Numbered from the stretch's first letter, positions 22,970 to 32,916 are shown. The stretch: DNA of 40,577 bases from an uncultured Alistipes sp. (GCA_900768015.1 CAAGBI010000024.1:1-40577); one strand, 5' to 3'. Notes: generated from the letters alone by a model not told the origin. Numbers and translations are program-made.

Positions 22970-24838
22970 ATGGCAGAACAGAATACAGCAACAGCCGCGT
23001 ATGGCAAAGATGCGATCGTAACGCTCACGCCACGCGAACATATACGCCTACGCCCAGGTATGTACATCGGCAAGCTCGGCGATGGCACACAGAGCGACGA
23101 CGGTATCTATGTGCTCATCAAGGAGGTTGTGGATAACTCCATCGACGAGTTTATCATGGGTGCGGGTAAGCGCATCGAGATTACCGTTGAGGGTGACAAG
23201 GTCTCGGTACGCGACTATGGCCGTGGCATTCCGTTGGAGGCGTTGGCAGATGCTGTGAGCAAGATGAATACGGGTGGTAAGTATGGCGGCGACGCATTTA
23301 AGAAGACCGTGGGTCTGAATGGTGTCGGTGTGAAGGCCGTAAACATGCTCTCGAGCCACTTCCTCGCCCGCTCCGTGCGTAATGGCGAGGCACGCACCGT
23401 GTCGTTCTCACAGGGTCTGGAACTTACCGACCGCACCGAGAGTGGCGTGACGGAGGCAAATGGTACATATGTGGAGTTCGTCGTAGACCGCGAGGTATTT
23501 GGTGACTACGCCTACAACCTCGAGTATGTAGAGCAGATGGTCAAGAACTACACCTACCTCAACCTCGGCCTCACGGTTGTGCTCAATGGCAAGCCCTATA
23601 TCTCGAAGAATGGACTCTTGGACTTGGTCAACGACAACCTCTCGAGCGAGCCCTTGTATGCCCCCATCCACCTCTCGGATGAGGATATCGAGGTGGTTAT
23701 CACCCACGGCAATGGCTATGGCGAGTCGTACTACTCGTTCGTCAATGGTCAGTACACACCTCAGGGCGGTACGCACCAGGCGGCACTACGCGAGGCTGTG
23801 GCAAAGACCATCAAGGAGTTTTATCATAAAGACTACGACCCCTCGGACATCCGCACCTCAATCATCGCTGCGGTGTCGGTGCGCATCAACGACCCCATCT
23901 TCGAGTCGCAGACAAAGACCAAGCTCGGCTCAAAGGATAAGGAGGCGGGCGTGACGATGCGTCAGTTCGTAGGCGACTTCCTCGCTACGCACCTCGACAA
24001 CTATCTGCATAAGCACCCCGAGACTGCGCAGATTCTGCAAAAGAAGATTGTGGAGAACGAGAAGGAGCGTAAGGCGATTTCGGGCGTGCAGAAGAAGGCG
24101 CGCGAGGCTGCCAAGAAGGTGTCGCTAAACAATAAGAAGCTGCGCGATTGCAAGATACACTATACCGACAAGCACGAGTTGGCGGAAGAGACAATGATAT
24201 TTATCACCGAGGGTAACTCTGCATCGGGTTCTATCACCTCGAGCCGCGACCCTCGCACACAGGCCGTCTTCTCGTTGCGTGGTAAGCCACTCAACTGCTA
24301 CGGCCTGACGAAGAAGGTAGTCTACGAAAATGAGGAGTTCAACCTCTTGCAGGCGGCACTCAACATCGAGGAGGATATGGATAACTTGCGCTACAAGAGG
24401 GTTATCATCGCTACGGATGCCGATGTCGATGGCATGCACATCCGCTTGCTGCTGACCTCGTTCTTCTTGCAGTTCTTCCCCGATGTCATTCGTCGTGGCC
24501 ACCTCTACATCTTGCAGACGCCACTGTTCCGTGTGCGTAACAAGAAGGAGACGCACTACTGCTATACGGACGATGAGCGCGTTGCGGCAATTAAGAAGTG
24601 TGGCGCGCAGGCCGAGATTACACGCTTCAAGGGTCTCGGTGAGATTTCGGCTGCCGAGTTCAAGGAGTTCATCGGCGAGGGCATGCGTCTGGATAAGGTG
24701 CGCATCACGAAGGAGGACCCCATTCAGGACCTTCTGGACTTCTACATGGGCAAGAATACGCCCGACCGCAAGGACTTCATCGTGGGTAACCTGCGCGTGG
24801 AGGAGGATATTGTTGAAAACCTAAAAATGCTTAACTAA
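22970..24838 (+). CDS. parE: DNA topoisomerase IV subunit B
   Basis: ATPase subunit of the type IIA enzyme that unlinks daughter chromosomes. The protein is 622 residues from ATG 22970. The upstream in-frame ATG at 22931 would overlap plsC and add a basic, unconserved stretch. Landmarks: GHKL ATPase motifs KEVVDNSIDEF (51-61), GRGIPLE and GLNGVGVKAVNMLS; the TOPRIM motif ITEGNSASGSITSSRD with ATDADVDGMHIR; and a C-terminal TOPRIM tail GLGEISAAEFKEF. EGNSASGS instead of EGDSAGGS, and the short length, point to ParE rather than GyrB. The stop overlaps the parC start by one base. Confidence 0.93.
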   Translation: MAEQNTATAAYGKDAIVTLTPREHIRLRPGMYIGKLGDGTQSDDGIYVLIKEVVDNSIDEFIMGAGKRIEITVEGDKVSVRDYGRGIPLEALADAVSKMNTGGKYGGDAFKKTVGLNGVGVKAVNMLSSHFLARSVRNGEARTVSFSQGLELTDRTESGVTEANGTYVEFVVDREVFGDYAYNLEYVEQMVKNYTYLNLGLTVVLNGKPYISKNGLLDLVNDNLSSEPLYAPIHLSDEDIEVVITHGNGYGESYYSFVNGQYTPQGGTHQAALREAVAKTIKEFYHKDYDPSDIRTSIIAAVSVRINDPIFESQTKTKLGSKDKEAGVTMRQFVGDFLATHLDNYLHKHPETAQILQKKIVENEKERKAISGVQKKAREAAKKVSLNNKKLRDCKIHYTDKHELAEETMIFITEGNSASGSITSSRDPRTQAVFSLRGKPLNCYGLTKKVVYENEEFNLLQAALNIEEDMDNLRYKRVIIATDADVDGMHIRLLLTSFFLQFFPDVIRRGHLYILQTPLFRVRNKKETHYCYTDDERVAAIKKCGAQAEITRFKGLGEISAAEFKEFIGEGMRLDKVRITKEDPIQDLLDFYMGKNTPDRKDFIVGNLRVEEDIVENLKMLN

Positions 24839-27582
24839 TGGAGGAGACAAAAGATATAATCGAAGGTGCAGAGAGCGTCGTTGAGGCTGTCGAGACTGAT
24901 GAGACTGTGGATGCCCCCAAGGGTAAGTATGGTGCATTGACCTCGGCGGATGATGGTGTACACCGCCTCTCGGGCATGTACAAGAATTGGTTTTTGGACT
25001 ACGCCTCGTATGTTATCCTGGAGCGTGCCGTGCCCCACTTGGAGGATGGCCTCAAGCCCGTACAGCGCCGTATCCTTCACGCCATGAAGTGCGTTGAGGA
25101 TGGCCGCTACAATAAGGTGGCAAATGTCGTGGGTCAGGCTATGCAGTACCACCCCCATGGCGATGCCTCAATCAAGGATGCGTTGGTGCAGCTCGGACAG
25201 AAGGGCTTGCTCATTGATATGCAGGGTAACTGGGGTAACATCCTCACGGGAGATGAGGCTGCGGCGGCGCGATATATCGAGGCGCGTCTGTCGAAGTTCG
25301 CCCTCGATGTGGTGTACAACAAGAAGACCACGGAGTGGATGCTGGCCTACGATGGCAGAAAGGAGGAGCCCGTGACGCTACCTATCAAGTTCCCGCTGCT
25401 CTTGGCGCAGGGTGCTGACGGTATCGCCGTGGGTCTGGCCTCGAAGATTCTGCCCCACAACTTCGTTGAGCTCATAAACGCTTCGATTGCCTACTTGCGT
25501 GGCGAGGAGTTCATGCTCGTTCCTGACTTCCAGACGGGAGGTATCATGGATGCCAGCAACTATAACGATGGCTTGCGTGGTGGCACTGTGAGGGTGCGTG
25601 CCCGCATCTCGAAGATTGACAAGCGCACGCTTGCCATCACGGAGATTCCCTATGGCACAACCTCGGAGTCGATTAAGGAGTCTATCATCAAGGCCAACGA
25701 TAAGGGTAAAATCAAGATTAAGAAGGTCGATGACAACACCGCCGAGAAGGTGGAGATTGTCATCCAGGTTGCGGCCGACGAGTCTTCGGACAAGACCATC
25801 GACGCACTCTACGCCTTCACCGACTGCGAGGTATCCATCTCGCCAAATGCCTGCGTCATTGTGGATAACAAGCCTGTGTTTATGGGCGTTAGCGACATCT
25901 TGCGCTACTCGACCGACCACACCAAGGCACTCTTGGGCAAGGAGCTTCAAATCAAGCTCGACGAGTTGAACGAGGCATGGCATGCCGCATCGTTGGAGCG
26001 CATCTTCATCGAGAACAAGCTCTACCAGCTTATTGAGGGTTGCCGCACACGCGAGGCAGCATACGAGGCGGTGGATAAGGGTCTCGAGCCCTTCAAGTCG
26101 CAGCTCCGCAGGGAGGTTACTATTGAGGATGTGCAGCGCCTTACGGAGTTGAAGTTCATCCGTATCTCGCGCTACGACAGCGAGAAGGCCGACAACGAGA
26201 TAAAGCAGATTGAGAAGGATATCAAACAGACGAAGCACGACCTCGACCACCTCACCGACTACGCTGTTGCCTACTTCGAGCGCATCAAGGCGAAGTATGC
26301 CGAGGGCAAGGAGCGCCGCACCGAGATTCGCGAGTTCGACACCATCGAGGCATGGAAGGTTGCTTCGTCAAATGCTAAGCTCTATGTCGATAGGGCAGAG
26401 GGCTTCTTCGGCTTCGGCAAGAGCATGAAGGACTCGGAGTTTGTCTGCGACTGCTCGAACCTCGACGATGTGATAATAATCCTGAAGGATGGCCGTTATA
26501 AGATTACGAAGATTAGCGAAAAGGCCTTCTTCGATAAGGGTATATATTATATAGGTATATATAAGCGCAACGACGAGCGCACGATCTACAATATGCTCTA
26601 CCGCGATGGTCGTGGTGGTGCTATCATGATGAAGCGCTGCGCCATTAAGTCTGTTACGCGCGACAAGGAGTATGACCTCACAAAGGGCACGGCAAAGAGT
26701 GAGTTGCTATATCTCTCTGTCAACCCCAATGGCGAGGCTGAGATATTGAAGATATACTTGCGCCCCCGCGCACGCTTGAAGAAGTGCATCATCGACCTCG
26801 ACCTCTCGACCCTCGCAATCAAGGGTCGCCAGAGCGTGGGTAACCTCGTTACGCGCCACCCAATCAACAAGATTGTGCTTAAGGAGCGTTGTGCCTCTAC
26901 GCTTGGTGGTCAGAACATATGGTACGACGAGGATGTGCGCCGCCTGAATACCGATGGCCGCGGTATGCTTTTGGGCGAGTTCAAGGGCGAGGATAAGATT
27001 GTCGTGTGGACAGCCAAGAACCAGTACTACATCACGGGCTTCGATGTGCAGCAGCACTTCCCCGACGACACCATCCGCGTTGAGCGCTACATCGCCGACA
27101 GGGTGTATGCCGTATGCTACTACGACGGTGAGCAGAACTACTACTACATGAAGCGCTTCCAGCTCGAGGAGGGTGACAAGACGCAGTTCTTCTTGGAGGA
27201 GGGTGCCCCCATGCGCTTCGAGGCTATCACCTACCGCAAGGGTGCGCAGCTGGAGATTACATTTGGTGGTCAGCATGAGCAGCGCCCCGTGGAGATGGTC
27301 GATGTAGATGAGTTTATCGCCGTGAAGAGCCACCGCGCTAAGGGTAAGCGCCTCACAACATATGAGGTTGCTTCGCTTCGCTTCATCGAGCCCGAGGAGC
27401 CCGAGTTGGAGGATGAGGAGTTGATGGATGAGCCACTCATGGATGAGGAGCTGGGCGAGGATGAGGCTATCGACATGGACGACATCGTGGGCGAGGAGAT
27501 AAGTGCCGACCCCAATGTCGACTATAACGAGCGTGCCGAGGAGACTGAGATACTTGGTGCTTCGCAGCTTAACCTGTTCTAA
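24838..27582 (+). CDS. parC: DNA topoisomerase IV subunit A
   Basis: DNA-cleaving subunit, 914 residues, partner of the upstream ParE (the genes overlap by one base, TAATG). The winged-helix core has VQRRIL, YHPHGDASIKDALV and the catalytic Tyr146 in AAARYIEAR. A coiled-coil arm follows (about 440-500). The C-terminal DNA-wrapping beta-propeller occupies about 530-840. The last 60-70 residues are a highly acidic, apparently disordered tail that ends exactly in SQLNLF. This resembles the QL-x-LF peptide by which replication and repair proteins bind the sliding clamp. An in-frame fusion is not suggested, so the tail seems a lineage feature. GyrA is excluded mainly by the ParE partner. Confidence 0.92.
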   Translation: MEETKDIIEGAESVVEAVETDETVDAPKGKYGALTSADDGVHRLSGMYKNWFLDYASYVILERAVPHLEDGLKPVQRRILHAMKCVEDGRYNKVANVVGQAMQYHPHGDASIKDALVQLGQKGLLIDMQGNWGNILTGDEAAAARYIEARLSKFALDVVYNKKTTEWMLAYDGRKEEPVTLPIKFPLLLAQGADGIAVGLASKILPHNFVELINASIAYLRGEEFMLVPDFQTGGIMDASNYNDGLRGGTVRVRARISKIDKRTLAITEIPYGTTSESIKESIIKANDKGKIKIKKVDDNTAEKVEIVIQVAADESSDKTIDALYAFTDCEVSISPNACVIVDNKPVFMGVSDILRYSTDHTKALLGKELQIKLDELNEAWHAASLERIFIENKLYQLIEGCRTREAAYEAVDKGLEPFKSQLRREVTIEDVQRLTELKFIRISRYDSEKADNEIKQIEKDIKQTKHDLDHLTDYAVAYFERIKAKYAEGKERRTEIREFDTIEAWKVASSNAKLYVDRAEGFFGFGKSMKDSEFVCDCSNLDDVIIILKDGRYKITKISEKAFFDKGIYYIGIYKRNDERTIYNMLYRDGRGGAIMMKRCAIKSVTRDKEYDLTKGTAKSELLYLSVNPNGEAEILKIYLRPRARLKKCIIDLDLSTLAIKGRQSVGNLVTRHPINKIVLKERCASTLGGQNIWYDEDVRRLNTDGRGMLLGEFKGEDKIVVWTAKNQYYITGFDVQQHFPDDTIRVERYIADRVYAVCYYDGEQNYYYMKRFQLEEGDKTQFFLEEGAPMRFEAITYRKGAQLEITFGGQHEQRPVEMVDVDEFIAVKSHRAKGKRLTTYEVASLRFIEPEEPELEDEELMDEPLMDEELGEDEAIDMDDIVGEEISADPNVDYNERAEETEILGASQLNLF

Positions 27583-27593
27583 ATCACGCTGCT

Positions 27594-28106
27594 ATGATAC
27601 TCTTTTTGGTGGGTTATGCTGGCTCGGGTAAGAGTTCACTCGGTAAGCGCCTTGCACGCCGCATGGGCTTGCGCTTTGTCGACACGGACAATGTCGTAGA
27701 GCAACAGGTAGGTGCCCCCATCGCCGATATTTTCCACTACGAGGGCGAGGAGTACTTCCGCATCGCCGAGCGTAGGGCTGTCGAGAGCTTGGCCAACGAG
27801 GCTATGGACCTCGTGATAGCTACGGGCGGTGGTCTGCCCACATGGCGCGATAATATGGAGTGGATGCTCCGTTCGGGAGTTACCATCTACTTGCGTCGTA
27901 GCCCCGAGCAGATACTCTCGCGCCTCTCGGCTTACGGCAGGGAGAAGCGCCCCATGTTTAGGGGTAAGAGTGATGAGGAGCTCCTGGAGTTTATGCGCCA
28001 GCAGATGGCCGTGCGTGAGGAGTATTATGCCCAGGCGCACATCTCGGTGGACTGCACCACGATGAGCGATGACGATGTAGTGGAGTATATAGTTAACAAG
28101 TTGTAA
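27594..28106 (+). CDS. aroK: Shikimate kinase
   Basis: Phosphorylates shikimate at the 3-hydroxyl with ATP, the fifth step of aromatic amino acid synthesis, in the cytoplasm. The 170 residues fit the family. Walker A is GYAGSGKS (7-14), the shikimate-binding DTD is at 30-32, the Gly-rich GGG is at 78-80, and the LID region with YGREKRPMF carries the arginine expected near the active site. It lies 11 bases after parC and 4 bases before murI, inside the long housekeeping operon, with no other aro gene nearby. Confidence 0.95.
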   Translation: MILFLVGYAGSGKSSLGKRLARRMGLRFVDTDNVVEQQVGAPIADIFHYEGEEYFRIAERRAVESLANEAMDLVIATGGGLPTWRDNMEWMLRSGVTIYLRRSPEQILSRLSAYGREKRPMFRGKSDEELLEFMRQQMAVREEYYAQAHISVDCTTMSDDDVVEYIVNKL

Positions 28107-28110
28107 ACCA

Positions 28111-28896
28111 ATGAATAACGCACCTATAGGAGTCTACGATTCGGGCTTTGGAGGATTGTCCGTGTGGCGCGAGCTACGCAGACTGCTTCCGCATGAGTCG
28201 TTGCTCTATCTCGGCGACGGCAAGAACTGCCCCTATGGCGGTAGGTCGCGCGCAGAGATTGAGGGCTTCGCCATCGAGGCTGTCGAGCGCCTCATGGAGG
28301 AGGGTGTGAAGATGGTCGTTGTGGGGTGTAATACCGCCACTACGGCTGCAGTGGAGACATTGCGTAGGCGCTGGCCGGATATGCCCATTGTGGGCTTGGA
28401 GCCCGCAGTTAAGCCCGCCTGCCTAACCTCGCAGACGCGCAAGATTGCGGTGTTGGCAACGGAGCATAGCCTCAAGAGCGATATGTTCCTTGCAACGGCA
28501 GAGCGCTGGGCCTCGGATGTCGAGGTGGTGAAGGTCGTGGGCGAGGGCTTCGTGGAGCTTGTTGAAAATGACATGGAGCAGACTACGGAGGCTGAGCACC
28601 TTGTGCGCAAGGCCGTAGAGCCATTGCTCTGTAGGGGAGTAGATAGGTTGGTCTTGGGGTGTACGCACTACCCATTCCTGCGCCCAATAATCGAGCGTGT
28701 GGTGGAGAGCTCGGGCATCGAGGTTATCGACTCGGGTGCTGCCGTAGCACGAAGGGTGGAGTGGCTCTTGGATAGGTACGACATCGCCGCCGCGGAGGAT
28801 AACCTCCCCCAGATGCGCTACATAACATTCGCAGACGAGGAGTATCGTAAGCGTCTGGAACATAAGGCACAAACGATTATAAACATGGATAAATAG
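28111..28896 (+). CDS. murI: Glutamate racemase
   Basis: Cofactor-independent racemase that supplies D-glutamate for peptidoglycan. The 261 residues fit the family. The two catalytic cysteines are Cys73 (VGCNTATT) and Cys184 (LGCTHYPF). Asp10 in the N-terminal YDSGFGGLSV and the PYGGRS segment (41-46) are also conserved. The gene is 4 bases after aroK and 10 bases before ftsK, placing cell-wall supply beside chromosome segregation genes in one transcription unit. Confidence 0.96.
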   Translation: MNNAPIGVYDSGFGGLSVWRELRRLLPHESLLYLGDGKNCPYGGRSRAEIEGFAIEAVERLMEEGVKMVVVGCNTATTAAVETLRRRWPDMPIVGLEPAVKPACLTSQTRKIAVLATEHSLKSDMFLATAERWASDVEVVKVVGEGFVELVENDMEQTTEAEHLVRKAVEPLLCRGVDRLVLGCTHYPFLRPIIERVVESSGIEVIDSGAAVARRVEWLLDRYDIAAAEDNLPQMRYITFADEEYRKRLEHKAQTIINMDK

Positions 28897-28906
28897 AGAA
28901 CGATAT

Positions 28907-31489
28907 ATGGCAAAGAGTAAAAATAGTAAGCAGAGTGATGTGGCGAGCGCTGAGAGCCTGTCTCGCTGGGAGAATGTGCGCCTTATTGCGGGCTTCGCAC
29001 TTGTGATTTTTGGCATCTTCCTCACCTGCTCAATCATATCATACCTCTTCTACTGGAAGGAGGATATTAGCGCTATCTACGAGACCAACCCTCGCGTCGA
29101 TGTGGAGTATATGAACATCTGCGGCCCTATGGGTGCGCGTGTGGCACACGGCTTGGTGGGCTGTGGCTTCGGCCTGTTCGCCTTCGTCTTGCCACTCTTT
29201 ATCACGGTCTTTGGCTGGAGGCTCTTCCGCTTTAAGTCTCTGCGCCTCTACCGCTTTGGCATCATCTGCGCGCTCGTGCTACTTATGGGTTCGCTCACGC
29301 TTGGTGCAACCTTCAAGACTGCATGGGAGCTCTTTGGCTCGGGTCTCGGTGGCGAGTATGGCTTGGCGTTGAGCAGCTGGCTCACGGCGCACATCGGCTT
29401 TATCGGCATGTTGCTCGTGGCGCTTATCGGCTGGATAACAATCGGCATACTCATAAACCGTAACTTCCTGCAAATGCTTGGTAACTGGTGCGTTGCGGGC
29501 TGCGAGAGGCTCGCTACAGCTACAAGAGGACTCTTTGCTAAGATGCGCAAGAAGCGTGATGCGAAGGGCGAGGAGGCTTCTGTTGTTGAGGAGGACTATG
29601 AGCCCGAGGTTGCTTTTAGTGCCGAGGAGCCCGTTGCGGATATGGTGTTGGAGAGGGTCGAGGAGGAGGATGACATCTTCGTCGTCGAGCCCCGTGATGA
29701 TGTCGAGAAGGTGGTCGCTAATGATGAATTTGAGCCTGCGCCAGAGCCAACACCAGAGCCTGTGCCCACTCCCGTAGTGCCCGAGGATGACTTCTATGTC
29801 GTGCCTCGCGATGAGGAGAGGGGTGGTGATGAGCCATTTACACACGATGCCGCAGCAAATATATTGGGCATCGAGGAGGATAAGCCCGAGGAGGAGGGCA
29901 TCGTGGTTACGGTAACGGAGAACGATGTCAAGGAGCTCGATGAGGAGGATATTGATATAGACCTCTACGACCCCATGCGCGACCTCCACAACTACCAGCC
30001 ACCCACGCCCTCGTTGCTCCGAGACCATAAGTCGCAGTCGGCATTCGACGAGGAGGAGATTTTTAGAAATAAGGAGCGTATTCGTGAGACCTTGCTGCAT
30101 TTTCATGTGCCCATCATCAGCATGCACGCCACGGTGGGTCCCACTGTAACGCTCTACGAGATTGTTCAGGAGCCCGGCGTCAAGATTTCGCGCATCCAGG
30201 GCTTGGAGGATGACCTTGCGCAGAACCTCAAGGCCGAGAAGGTGCGTATCATCGCCCCCATTCCTGGCAAGGGTACTGTCGGCATCGAGGTGCCTAACCA
30301 GATTAAGCAGACCGTATCTATGCGCTCGGCGATATGCAGCGAGGAGTTCCAGAACTCTAAGGCTGAGCTCCCTGTGGTTATCGGCCGCACAATCCAGAAC
30401 GAGAACTACACCTTCGACCTCGCTAAGATGCCACACTTGTTGGTGGCGGGTGCTACGGGTCAGGGTAAGTCTGTGGGTCTGAACGCCATCATCACATCGT
30501 TGCTCTACCGCAAGCACCCCGCAGAGCTTAAGTTCGTGCTTATCGACCCCAAGATGGTTGAGTTCTCGCTCTACAACAAGCTCGAGCGCCACTTCCTTGC
30601 AAAGATGGAGTCGGAGGATGAGTCTATCGTTACGGACCCCAAGAAGGCGGTGTACACGCTCAACGCCCTCTGCACCGAGATGGCTAACCGCCTGGAACTC
30701 TGCAAGAAGGCGCATGCTAAGAACATCGTCGAGTATAACGAGAAGTTCGTGGCACGCCGCCTAAATCCCGACAATGGCCACCGCTTCATGCCATATATCG
30801 TGGTTATTATCGACGAGTTTGCCGACCTTATCATGACCGCCAAGGAGGTCGAGGCTCCCGTTATGCGCCTCGCGCAGAAGGCGCGTGCCATCGGTATCCA
30901 CCTCATCGTGGCTACGCAGCGCCCCGATGTAAAGGTTATCACTGGTGGTATCAAGGCCAACTTCCCCGCGCGTATCGCCTTCCGCGTTATGCAGATGACC
31001 GACTCGCGCACTATCATCGACCAGCCAGGTGCCAACCAGCTTATCGGTCGTGGCGATATGCTCTTCTTGAGTGGTGGTGAGCCCACGCGCATTCAGTGTG
31101 CCTTTGTCGACACGCCCGAGGTGGAGAACATCGTCGAGCACATCGGCTCGCAGCAGGGCTACCCTGCAGCATACAACCTCCCCGACTATGTCCCCGCGGA
31201 TGGTGCTGGCGAGGCATCCGTAGGCTTCGGCTCGGAGGAGAGTGGCGCGCCCCAGAAGTTCGATGCTAAGTTTGGCGAGATTGCCCGCGAGGCGGTGTCG
31301 AGTGGCGCTATATCTACCTCTATGATTCAGCGTAACTTCGAGGTGGGCTTCAACCGCGCTGGTCGCATCATGCTTCAGCTCGAGCGTGCTGGCATCGTAG
31401 GCCCGCAGATAGGCTCTAAGCCCCGCGAAATTAAGTATTATGACCTTCCATCTCTTGAGGCTCGCCTTCAGGAGTTGGGTATCTACTAA
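28907..31489 (+). CDS. ftsK: DNA translocase FtsK
   Basis: Septal motor that pumps chromosome ends out of the closing septum and activates dimer resolution. The protein is 860 residues. The N-terminus has about four membrane segments (about 25-50, 75-105, 115-140 and 155-185). A long acidic, proline-rich linker (about 210-365, with repeated PEPTPEPVPTP) follows. The RecA-like motor starts near 380: Walker A GATGQGKS is near residue 520, IDPKMVEFSLYNKL follows, and Walker B is IVVIIDEFADLI. The C-terminal gamma winged-helix domain (about 790-850, ISTSMIQRNFEVGFNRAGRI) would read KOPS-like DNA sites. All parts expected for a functional FtsK are present. Confidence 0.97.
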   Translation: MAKSKNSKQSDVASAESLSRWENVRLIAGFALVIFGIFLTCSIISYLFYWKEDISAIYETNPRVDVEYMNICGPMGARVAHGLVGCGFGLFAFVLPLFITVFGWRLFRFKSLRLYRFGIICALVLLMGSLTLGATFKTAWELFGSGLGGEYGLALSSWLTAHIGFIGMLLVALIGWITIGILINRNFLQMLGNWCVAGCERLATATRGLFAKMRKKRDAKGEEASVVEEDYEPEVAFSAEEPVADMVLERVEEEDDIFVVEPRDDVEKVVANDEFEPAPEPTPEPVPTPVVPEDDFYVVPRDEERGGDEPFTHDAAANILGIEEDKPEEEGIVVTVTENDVKELDEEDIDIDLYDPMRDLHNYQPPTPSLLRDHKSQSAFDEEEIFRNKERIRETLLHFHVPIISMHATVGPTVTLYEIVQEPGVKISRIQGLEDDLAQNLKAEKVRIIAPIPGKGTVGIEVPNQIKQTVSMRSAICSEEFQNSKAELPVVIGRTIQNENYTFDLAKMPHLLVAGATGQGKSVGLNAIITSLLYRKHPAELKFVLIDPKMVEFSLYNKLERHFLAKMESEDESIVTDPKKAVYTLNALCTEMANRLELCKKAHAKNIVEYNEKFVARRLNPDNGHRFMPYIVVIIDEFADLIMTAKEVEAPVMRLAQKARAIGIHLIVATQRPDVKVITGGIKANFPARIAFRVMQMTDSRTIIDQPGANQLIGRGDMLFLSGGEPTRIQCAFVDTPEVENIVEHIGSQQGYPAAYNLPDYVPADGAGEASVGFGSEESGAPQKFDAKFGEIAREAVSSGAISTSMIQRNFEVGFNRAGRIMLQLERAGIVGPQIGSKPREIKYYDLPSLEARLQELGIY

Positions 31490-31495
31490 AGGACT

Positions 31496-32098
31496 ATGAA
31501 ACAGCTTATTATAACATTGGTACTGGCGCTTTCTACGCTGTGTGCCGCCAATGCGCAGAGCGCCGAGGAGTGGCTCGCGAAACTCGATAACTCACTCGGC
31601 GAGCGCTACGCCATGCACATCGCCGTTACGGTTGCTAAGGAGGCTCCTATCACTGGCTACTTCATGGTCGATGGCGATGCCTACTACATCTCGCTCGGCA
31701 TCATGGAGGTATATAGCGACGGCAAGCTCCGCTACGAGATTAACAACGAGCGCAAGGAGGTCGTTGAGGACAGGGTAAACCTCGAGGCGTGCGACCTACT
31801 CTCTAACCCCACGCGCGCCTTCAGCTTTGTGCCCCAGGAGTTTTTGTCTGAGGTTACTTCTGCAGCTAACGAGTGTATCACGCTAAAGCTCACACCCAAG
31901 AGCGAGGCTATGGGCATCGACGCCATAACCCTCACCCTCCAGCGTAGTGGCTCACAGGTTGCGCCCGTGGCCATCAGCTATGACTACGATGGCGACGCTG
32001 TTGCTATCACCCTCAGTCGTGCCGATGTGAGCGATGCGAAACTCCCACGCTGGGATAAGTCAGCATACCGCGCCTACGATATTGTATCATTTTTATAA
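31496..32098 (+). CDS. LolA-like outer membrane lipoprotein carrier family protein
   Basis: A 200-residue periplasmic protein. The signal peptide covers residues 1-20 (MKQLIITLVLALSTLCAANA, cleavage before QSAEEW). The rest has the LolA-like beta-sheet pattern (YAMHIAVTVAKEAPITGYFM, YYISLGIMEVYSDGKLRYEI, CITLKLTPKSEAMGIDAITL). LolA carries lipoproteins from inner to outer membrane. This family member is diverged, and the assignment rests on pattern plus position. LolA-like genes commonly follow ftsK in Bacteroidales, and here the gap is 6 bases. Confidence 0.82.
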   Translation: MKQLIITLVLALSTLCAANAQSAEEWLAKLDNSLGERYAMHIAVTVAKEAPITGYFMVDGDAYYISLGIMEVYSDGKLRYEINNERKEVVEDRVNLEACDLLSNPTRAFSFVPQEFLSEVTSAANECITLKLTPKSEAMGIDAITLTLQRSGSQVAPVAISYDYDGDAVAITLSRADVSDAKLPRWDKSAYRAYDIVSFL

Positions 32099-32108
32099 AT
32101 AATTGTCT

Positions 32109-32801
32109 ATGAGAAAGTTGATGTTTGCTGTGGCCCTTATGGCTATTGTGGCGTGTGAGCCCGATAGCGTTGACCGCAAGCCCGATACCGAGGTCGAGAA
32201 CTTCGATGTCGCTATGACCCAGGAGAGCACCTACGGCTTTGAGAACGAGGTGTTTGAGTTTGAATATTTCTACAACGAGGAGTATGCCTACTGGGGTGGT
32301 TTTGCCCTCTCAAATGTTAAGGATACCGACCCCGCAAATGGCCTTTTTGCCAACCAGTATGCCGTCTTCAACGACTCTGCAGCCTCGGGCGAGAACTTCC
32401 TTATCTACTACTACGACTCCTTCAACGAGCCCTGCGATATAGTGCTCAAGAAGCCTGTCCACCTCTCGGATGTGAAACTCAACCTCACAACCTACACCTA
32501 CGCCTCAATCACCAACGAGGCCATCAACGACTTTGCCCGCGCCTTCACCGATGGCGACTACCTCAAGGTCGTATTTACCGCCATGAAGGGTAACGAGATT
32601 ACAGGCGTTGACGAGTGCTATGTTGTTGATTTTCGCGATGGTAAGCGCATAATGGCAACCGACTGGACCGAGTATTCTCTTGTCAACCTCGGCAGCGACT
32701 ACGACCATGTGCGCGTGACAATTGAGACTACCGATATAGGCGAGTGGGGAGCGAATACACCTCTCTATATAGCCCTCGACGACCTTGTTTATTTCATGTG
32801 A
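32109..32801 (+). CDS. DUF4465 family lipoprotein
   Basis: A 230-residue lipoprotein from ATG 32109, preferred over the TTG at 32103. The signal peptide has a lipobox ending at Cys16 (IVAC). The body matches DUF4465 features: WGGFALSNVKDTDPANG, AVFNDSAASGENFLIYYYDS, VHLSDVKLNLTTYTYASITN, DYLKVVFTA and the C-terminal IALDDLVYFM. The fold is expected to be a beta-sandwich. Function is unknown. It lies 10 bases after the LolA-like gene. The last codons and the stop fall inside the left arm of repeat element D, so the element reaches into the coding sequence. Confidence 0.85.
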   Translation: MRKLMFAVALMAIVACEPDSVDRKPDTEVENFDVAMTQESTYGFENEVFEFEYFYNEEYAYWGGFALSNVKDTDPANGLFANQYAVFNDSAASGENFLIYYYDSFNEPCDIVLKKPVHLSDVKLNLTTYTYASITNEAINDFARAFTDGDYLKVVFTAMKGNEITGVDECYVVDFRDGKRIMATDWTEYSLVNLGSDYDHVRVTIETTDIGEWGANTPLYIALDDLVYFM

Positions 32802-32916
32802 TAGTGGCGCTACTTCGCCACCTCAATCCAAAGAGCGAATGGGAAATACATTGCAGTATGTCCCATCCGCTCTTTCTCTTTATCGGCGGCAAATTAGCAC
32901 CACTCTGACAAGAAAT
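32791..32916 (+). repeat. Inverted-repeat hairpin element, copy D
   Basis: The left arm (32791-32811) contains the stop codon of the DUF4465 gene. The right arm is 32896-32916 (AGCACCACTCTGACAAGAAAT). The local hairpin is GTGGCG-CTACTT-CGCCAC. The central hairpin 32830-32875 pairs AAAGAGCGAATGGGA with TCCCATCCGCTCTTT and is followed by CTCTTT, a plausible terminator for the long operon. Confidence 0.83.

Noticed and set aside
25378..26250. 290-codon open frame antisense to parC
   Set aside because: A shadow of parC, which is intact. Leu/Val-rich product without motifs.
29279..30715. 478-codon open frame antisense to ftsK
   Set aside because: A shadow frame caused by the GC-biased codon pattern of ftsK. 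It has no promoter and an implausible composition, and ftsK motifs are complete on the other strand.
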